Below, piece by piece: positions 57,628 through 64,000 of a DNA stretch of 64,000 bases. The stretch's first letter is position 1; each line of letters opens with the position of its first letter. The translations under genes and the position numbers were made by a program. A model generated the notes under the pieces. It was given only the letters and a program-made list of their open reading frames with translations. It ran no database searches and was not told the DNA's origin. The stretch is from CAWCDJ01 sp963796675 (GTDB lineage Bacteria > Acidobacteriota > Terriglobia > Bryobacterales > Bryobacteraceae): contig CAWCMS010000010.1 in the NCBI GenBank assembly GCA_963796675.1, positions 68,029 to 132,028 of the forward strand. The letters run 5' to 3'.

Positions 57628-58510
57628 CAGTTTTCTCCCGCCGAGCAGTGCCGCAACTCCTGCAACTGGCGATCCGCGGCCGTTGTTTCGCCACATTGGC
57701 GCAGGACCTTCGCGAGGAGGTTGTAGATGCGGCAGTCCTGCGTGGGAACACCGGCTTCCAGGACGGTTAAGGCCTCTCGATCCTCGCCTGCTTCATAGAG
57801 TGCCCGCCCAAACTCGAACCGCACCTCTGCGGTCGACGGAGAGAGTCGCAAGGCAGCGGCAAAGAACGGCAGGCTTTCCGGCGCCCTACCCTGCTTTACG
57901 AGAAAACGGCCGAGCTCAAAAGGCGGACGGTACGCGGAGCCGGCGAGGGAAAGCGCCTCGCGGTAGGCATGTTCGGCCTGACTGAAGCGGCCCAATGCTT
58001 CGTAAGCGAGTCCGATACCCTCGTACACGCGGGACTCGTGGGGGACCGATTCGCAGGGCGCTATCGAAGTTGCTCAGCGCCTTCTCGAACAGGTTCGCCT
58101 GATAGGCGGCGCGCCCGGCGAAATACCAGGCATCGGGATCTCCAGGTTCGCAGCCTGACAGCGGTATCGAACGAGCGAATGGCGGCTTCCCATTGCTGGC
58201 GGCTGGTGAAAACACGGCCTTCCAGCTCGTAAGCCTTTGCCATCTTGTGGTCCAGTCGCAGGGCGCGGGCAGCTTCCGCCAGCGCGTCGTCGAGCTGATT
58301 CAAATTCAGCAGGGCGGCGCCCAGGAAGACGTGAACATCTGCGCGCTCGGGATAGACTGCAAGATATTCCCGGTACAGCCGGACAGCATCGGCGGAACGA
58401 AGTTGCCGGTAGCTGGAGTTGGCTTCTTCGAGGAGGCCGCGGCGCGCGTCGCCGGGGATTGAGCGGCGAGTACATTGAGCAGAACAATCCGCGATCCATG
58501 CTCGGCGCAT
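57627..58510 (-). pseudogene. Exported TPR protein, several frameshifts
   Basis: This TPR protein of about 294 codons starts at ATG 58510, 4 bases after the mannosidase stop. Allowing two early shifts, the N-terminus reads MRRAWIA, then IVLLNVLAAQSPATRA, a good export leader, then LLEEANSSYRQL. TPR units follow (AVRLYREYLAVYPERADVHVFLGAALL, DPDAWYFAGRAAYQANLFEKALSNFDSAL, YEGIGLAYEALGRFSQAEHAYREAL). The C-terminus ends QLQELRHCSAGEN. Its stop overlaps the start of the CRTAC1-like gene. It is the same partner type as at 42607-44907 but much shorter. Confidence 0.75.
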
Positions 58511-58514
58511 TTGT

Positions 58515-61226
58515 CTACCCGACATGCATAGTGTCGAGTTCGCAGCGCAGCGTCCGGATCCCAAACCGGGGCATTGCGAGTCTCACCGCGTAACGCCCGT
58601 CAGAGCTCGCGGCGAACAGGCAGTTCACGAACGGGCTTGCCGCTCAGTTCCACCAACTCCACCCGGGATGGCCGCGCGAGGAACGACACGGCGAATTCCG
58701 AATCGGGTCCCGCGGCATTGAACAGCCGCACGAGAGCGCGGTCTGTGTCCACCTGGATGGTGGGGATTTCAATGCCGGGTGCTTACGTGAATCAGGGAAC
58801 GGGAAGCCGCGAGCCGGCCGGCGGCGCGCCTTCCAACAGGAAAGGAAGCAGCGGCTCGTGCCAGCGTGCGACTTCTTCGGCAATAGGCCCGCTTCATCCC
58901 AAAGTCCCTGATGCGGAACCAGAGCGTAGCCGATCTGGGTGGTTCCCACCAAAGGCCGCTTGCCCCACCAGAAACCGCCCTCCCATCCCCAGCCGAGCAC
59001 CAGCGCCAGAGGATGTTGCGGGCCGTGTGTATACGCCGTGGTGTGGTCCGAAAGAACCGCGAGCCCGAGCTTTTCGCGCTCGTCAAAGACGTCGACCCAG
59101 TTTACGATGAATGTTGTGCTTGATCTCGTCCCAGCGCTGGAAGAACGTGTCCGTGTTGCGGCTCTTGCAGACGTCGTAGGCAGCATTTTTATAGATGGAT
59201 TGATTGCGGAGGCGACCGGAAAGAAGGCCTGCAGCTTCTGGCGGCCATCGTTCTGCGAGCGGCGAGGTTCGCTGCGGCGATCTTCCGGCTTGATATCCCA
59301 CGGGTCGCCGATCCAGGTCTCGTGTTCGTAATTGAAGCGAACCTGAAAATCGATCCGCCGCCGGCCTTCCGCCAGCGTCAACCATAGTCTGGCACGGCAC
59401 CCCGCCGACCTGGCCCGAGATTCGAACCCGCGCCTGCATCGGACCGTTCTCGATGATGCTTACCGTGGCTGGTTGTTCGGTGCTGCTCCGCCACCGCTTC
59501 TGTTCGATGAAGTATCCGCGGTATTCATTCAACGCCTGCTTCGCGGAAGGGTCGCAAAACTCCTTGCCGTATTTCTTCGCCAGCAGGCTGGTGATCACGC
59601 CGCCGCGCGCCGGATCGAATGCGAAGACGGTAGAGGTCGCTTTCCAGCAGAATCGAACCGTCTTCGGCGGAGCGGGCGATGGGGAACTCCGGCAGGCTTC
59701 TCCGCGTCGGCGGTGCGGGGTTGCAGCCGGTATAGGTTCGAGCCGACTGCCGGCACGCGTGCGCGGAACAGGATGGTGGAGGCATTCAGCGACTCTTCCG
59801 GGCAGCGAGTCCGCGCAGCCGGCCTGCCTCTGCCGGCTGTGTCGCCGTGCCCCGCTTGACGAGTACCTTCGGGTGGGAATGGGCTGGGAAGGGATCTCAT
59901 GGCCCTGAGCGTCGAGGACGCGAACCGAGCGCGTGCCCCGGTCAGTGGAGAAATTGATTTCGACCACTTCGTCGCTTTCGTCTGCCAGCGTGTTCATCAC
60001 GCGCAGCCACTGCGTCGCCGGCAGGCCTTCGCCTGCGGGCGGCGTTTCCGCCGGCAGCGAAGCCGGAGGCATCGTTGACGATCGGATTGGCGGCCTCTTC
60101 GGTCTGCATGGTTCCGGCGGCCACCTGAAATGCCCATGCCTGGCGTCCGGTGCGGGTGGTGGCCGTGATCCAAGGATCGTGGCCCTGGGCCCAGAGCAGG
60201 TTGTCCCAGGCTTCCGTGAGTTCGCGCCGCGGGCCACGCGGTACGTCTTCCATCCACGCGATGCGCGGCCATCTTCTCCGCGACCAGAATGCGATTTTCG
60301 GCCGACCGTTCCTGCTGCGCGACCAATTGCAGCGTTTTTCGCCCCACGGCAGCGTTGTCAGAATGTCTTCGATACTGAAGTTCCAGTTTTTGGACGGCGG
60401 ATCGGCGATGTGATGGAAGTATTCCCGCCAGGTGACGTAGCGGATAAAGTCGCGCTGACGATATGCGGCTTGGCGACCCAGCCCAGATCCTGCAGGTAGG
60501 TCCCGGCCGGGATGCCGGATGCCGTGCTCCACACATTTGCGCGCGAATTCGGGAGTAGGATTTCCGGATTCCGTCTCGTACACCTTTACGACGTCTTCGC
60601 AAGCATATCGGGGGACTGTAGGGATGGCGTGCCGTCCGGGCCGACCCAGTTGACCAGTTCGGCGTCGAAGCCGGCGGCGTAGCCTCCCCACGCGGTTCCC
60701 GGGATCCTTCAGCACAGCCGCAGTGAAGCCCAGCGATCGCAGAATCTGCGGCAGGCAACTTGCCCAGCAGGGCTCCTGAACCGCATAGGTTTCGAGAGAC
60801 GCCGTGGGAAATGGTGCCGGATCATCTCCATGCCCCTGGTGAATTGCCGGATGTTGCTCTCGCCGTTCACCGCCCATCCGTACGGCTGAGAAAACGTCGC
60901 GGCCAGACATCTCTATGCGCGGCATCGCGCTCCGTCGCTTTCGAGATAGGCCTTCAACTCGCGATAGGCTTCCGGGTCATCCCGCAGCAGGGCGTCCCAC
61001 GACTCCGGCTCAATATCGAGGCCCAGTTTCCATGACGGAATCTGCCGCATCGTGTTGAGGATGTCGCGCCAGGCACCGTCGGGCATGTGGCCTTTGGCGC
61101 CGCCGTGATAGCCGTCGGCGAAGTAAAGAGCGGCGTTCCGGAGTCGGCCTCCTGGGCCGCGGCCGGCGCCGCCTGCAAGCAGCGCTCCCCCGCCCGAAGA
61201 AATTGTCCGAACTGCCGTCTGTTCAT
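58515..61226 (-). pseudogene. GH38-like alpha-mannosidase, many frameshifts
   Basis: This gene of about 900 codons starts at ATG 61226 (MNRRQFGQFL...), preceded by AAGG. In shifted frames it reads YFADGYHGGAKGHMPDGAWRD, then RQIPSWKLGLDIEPESWDALL, YVTWREYFHHIADPP, REYFHH...WSIEDILTTLPWGE, LTEAWDNLLWAQGHDPWI, GGVITSLLAKKYGKEF, then NWVDVFDEREKLGLAVLSDH and GGFWWGKRPLVGTTQIGYALVPHQG. It ends GRYAVRLAMPRFGIRTLRCE with a stop at 58515. There are at least eight single-base shifts. The layout and conserved His/Asp-rich N-terminus match GH38-type proteins. It is distinct from the mannosidase at 32224-35665. Likely role: hydrolysis of alpha-mannosides brought in by the adjacent TonB receptor. Confidence 0.76.
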
Positions 61227-61233
61227 TGGTACC

Positions 61234-64000
61234 TTAGAAATTTACCGACAGTGAAAGCTGAATCACCCGCGCACCCTGCGATCCGCTGATCACGCCAAAA
61301 CTGGCACTGGTGATGCTGGTGTTCGGATTGCTCCAGCGCACGACATTAAACGGATTCGTTGCATCGGCGCGAAACACCGCCTTGATTCGCTCGGTGAGGT
61401 TGAGATTTTTCTGTAGGGAGAGCGCCTCGCTGTTGGCCGCCGGGCCCCGCACCCAACTCAGCACCCGGCCGTCGGTTCCGAATTGGAAAGCGGCGGGATT
61501 GAAGAAAGCTCGCGATTCAGGTACCGGTCGGTGGCTGGATTGAAACCTCCCGGAATAGCTTCCGTAGACGTCCTGGCCGAGCACATAACTGGCGCGAACG
61601 GTCGGGAAACCGAACTGCGAGAGACTGGTGTTCCCGCTAATCGAGAGCGGCGGTCCGGATTGCCGGAGAACGGAGCCGGAAAGCTCCCAGCCGCCCGCCA
61701 GCCAGCTTGCGACGCCACCCTGTTTCAGGAAGCTGCTTGCCGGTTCCAAAGGGCAATTGATAGGTGAAGGTTACGCGAAAGGCATTCGGATAATCGTCCT
61801 GACTGACCGAATACTCTCCGCGCGCGGTTCAGCGGATTCTGAATGCTGCCGGCGCCCTCTCCGAGGTCGATTGGCGCGACATCGTCGTTCGTCATGAGCT
61901 TCGACCGGGTGTAGAACGCCAGAAGCGTCAGCCCGTTAGACAGGCGCCGCGTGAACTTCAACTGCAGAGCGTTATAGTTCGAGATCCCTTCTGGAGAGTA
62001 GGGCATGCTGATGGTGGTGTACTGCGGAAATGGCCGCAATGCCTGTCCGACGGTCTTATTGGGAAGCGAGGTGAAGCTGGCGAACGGAGCAGAAATTCCG
62101 GCCGACTGAGCGGCGGCCGAAGTGATGGGCTGATTCAGCAGGCTGCCGAGGGAGAGATAGGTGGGATTCAGCGTGTTCATATATGTCGTCAGATTCCCGC
62201 CAAGCTCCAGGTGGGTCGAGTCGCTGCCGATGTAACTTGCCTCCAACGCCATGGACTTGGTGAGTTGGCGCTGGACGCTGAGGGTCCATGTGACGATCTG
62301 CGGCGCACGGGCGGCGCCACTGAGAATGGCTGCCACGCCCTGCCCGTTCGCAAAGGAGGGATCCAGAACCGGGGGACGATTCCAGTTCTGGGGCCACTGG
62401 CTCGCCCAGTTGTAGACGGGAGTGTAGCTATCGGGCGAGCTGAAACTGGGAGTGGCCGTGAACCCGGTGGCATCCATGCGCTGAGTCATGCCGGGCGCAT
62501 AAAAGATGCCGGCCGAAGCGCGGATCACGGTTTTGGGATTAACTGCGTACGCAAGTCCCAGACGGGGGGCCAAACCCTGCCACGTGTTGGCGAATGCGCG
62601 GTGCCCGTCGCGGCCGGCGCCGGTACCCGCAAAGATGAGGGCGCCGGGAATACCGCCCGCCGCGGGGTTTGGCGTGTTCGGATCGAAGGAAGTAGCGCGA
62701 TTGTGTTCTTCATAAAGGCCGGGATACCGCTCCCATCGGACGCCGTAGGACAAAGTGAGGCGAGAGTTTGCGCGCCATTCATCCTGCAGGAAGAACGCCT
62801 GATAATTGATGCGCCAACCCAAATCGCTGATGGTGGTCGTATTGGTGTTGTTGACGTCTCCCAGAAGGAAGCTGGCAAACGAACTCCCCCACTGGTTGAA
62901 ACTGCTGGCGTCCGGCTGACTGGTGGTCAGGTTGGTGAATCCGAAAACACCAGCGGCTCCGCCGCCTTCGAAATCCTTATACCTTTCGCGAATGATATTA
63001 AAGCCGAACTTCATCGTGTGACGGCCCATGATCCAGGTCAGATTTTCGTTCATGTCCAGGCGCGAGCTGACATTATTCGAATAATTGGACCCGCCGAGAC
63101 CAAGCGGAGAGGCGGTGCCGCCGCTGAAATTGACTACCGGAAACATTCCCGGGTCATTCGGCAGTCCCGTGATGCCGAGTTGGCTGTCCCAGCCTTGGCC
63201 CAGGCCCACGGTAAGGGCCCGATTGTTCATGCCATCGCCGCCGAGAACCAGGTGATTCAGCAGATTCGGGCGGATGATGTAATCGTAATTCACGCGGGCG
63301 TCAAAAGATTGAACGTTCTTCGGATCCTGGCTGCCGTCGATCGGCAGATTGATTCCCCACCCCTGGCCGGAATAGTCGCCCGGGCGGGTCTGCAGGGTGG
63401 TGGTCAGGGAGAGTTTGTGCTGTGAGTTGAAGTTGTGATCGATCTTGATGGTGGTCACCCGGTTATCGAAGATCGTGCCGCCGCGGGGATAGAAATTAAA
63501 CTGCTGTCCGGTAAGATCCGCGGGCACCATCAATTTTGCCATTGCAGCGGAAATCGGGCTGATCCTGGACGCCGGAATGACGTTGCCGGGGAACTGCGTG
63601 CGGATGTAGCCGCCCTTCCCATCGCTGGCGGTGCTGTCCGGGTCGAAGATCGGGATTACGGCTCCGGAGGCGCTGAGCAGATTGCTGAAATCTCCGGTCC
63701 GGAATGCGGCGGTGGGAACGGTGGTCAAGGAACTGCTGCCGGCCGTCCGATAATAGAACAGCTCCTGGCCAAAAAAGAAGAAGGTCTTGTTCCGGCCGTC
63801 GTAAACCTTCGGAATGTAGACGGGGCCGCCGATGGTTACACCTCCATCGTTTTGGCGGAGCTTCGATTTCCTCGCCTGGAAGAATGACCGGGAATTCAGC
63901 GCATCATTGCCGAACAAATCGTAGACACTGCCGTGGAGCTGGTTGGTGCCGGATTTGATCACCACGTTCATCAGCCAGCTTCCGGTGCGTCCGTACTCGG
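61234..64000 (-). CDS. TonB-dependent receptor, truncated by window edge, two frameshifts
   Basis: The frame is open at the right edge (EYGRTGSWLMNVVIKSGTNQLHG in the plug), so the N-terminal regulatory domain lies outside. The barrel continues with FYYRTAGSSSLTTVPTAAFR, YDYIIRPNLLNHLVLGGDG, FFLQDEWRANSRLTLSYGVRWERYPG, RLGLAYAVNPKTVIRASAGIFYAPG and SNYNALQLKFTRRLSNGLTLLAFYTRSK. Shifts near 61830 and 61738 join GEYSVSQDDYPNAFRVTFTYQLPFG and LKQGGVASWLAGGWELSG, ending in GARVIQLSLSVNF with a terminal Phe. It has the Oar-like family architecture. Its stop is 7 bases from the mannosidase ATG, so it heads the visible part of a four-gene operon. Confidence 0.88.

Overview
The window is high-GC and densely coded. 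It contains no rRNA, tRNA, CRISPR array, insertion sequence or phage gene that I can see. The gene content points to a soil-type Acidobacterium of the Solibacter/Bryobacter kind: Oar-like TonB-dependent receptors with a carboxypeptidase-regulatory domain, a DUF1549/DUF1553 cytochrome protein paired with a DUF1501 protein, FG-GAP/ASPIC (CRTAC1-like) proteins paired with TPR proteins, a PQQ dehydrogenase with a fused haem domain, and many exported carbohydrate enzymes with Tat- or Sec-type leaders. The taxonomic call is an inference from family content. Layout: (1) 1-2274: the 3' part of a GH95-like glycosidase (one frameshift) and, convergent with it, an exported isochorismatase-fold hydrolase. 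(2) 2359-7127: a translationally coupled four-gene operon of SDR dehydrogenase, APH-fold kinase, divergent enolase paralogue and IlvD/Edd sugar-acid dehydratase, probably a sugar-acid catabolic route. (3) 7134-11759: a 1541-residue TIR / NB-ARC / long helical-repeat protein, an NLR-like candidate immune receptor and the most striking single gene here. (4) 11805-17447 (minus): COG0523 GTPase, then the DUF1549/DUF1553 and DUF1501 pair, both frameshifted. (5) 17472-26919 (minus): exported DUF5060/DUF4038 glycosidase, a large PAS hybrid histidine kinase, a DUF6259 glycosidase and a GH42 beta-galactosidase. (6) 27128-37507: MBL-fold protein, second hybrid kinase, sodium/solute symporter, a badly frameshifted GH38-like alpha-mannosidase and a large alpha/beta-hydrolase. 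(7) 37859-44907: small exported acidobacterial protein, a gene relic, PQQ dehydrogenase, and a divergent CRTAC1-like / TPR pair. (8) 44944-55931: a membrane-anchored regulator-like protein divergent from a GntR/FCD regulator, then a TonB receptor, an unknown protein, a DUF362 protein, an MR/MLE sugar-acid dehydratase and a bicupin, which read as one uptake-and-catabolism locus. (9) 55980-64000 (minus): a second operon, TonB receptor, GH38-like mannosidase, TPR and CRTAC1-like, running in from the right edge. The main theme is oligosaccharide import and breakdown: outer-membrane TonB receptors, exported glycosidases, a symporter, sugar-acid dehydratases, and regulation by hybrid kinases and a GntR factor. 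Frameshifts are sharply clustered (about 11.8-16.3, 32.2-35.1 and 55.3-61.9 kb, plus one near 790), while the other genes are clean. Because the coding between shifts is otherwise intact, I think these patches are more likely sequence or assembly indels than true decay, but the window alone cannot settle this.
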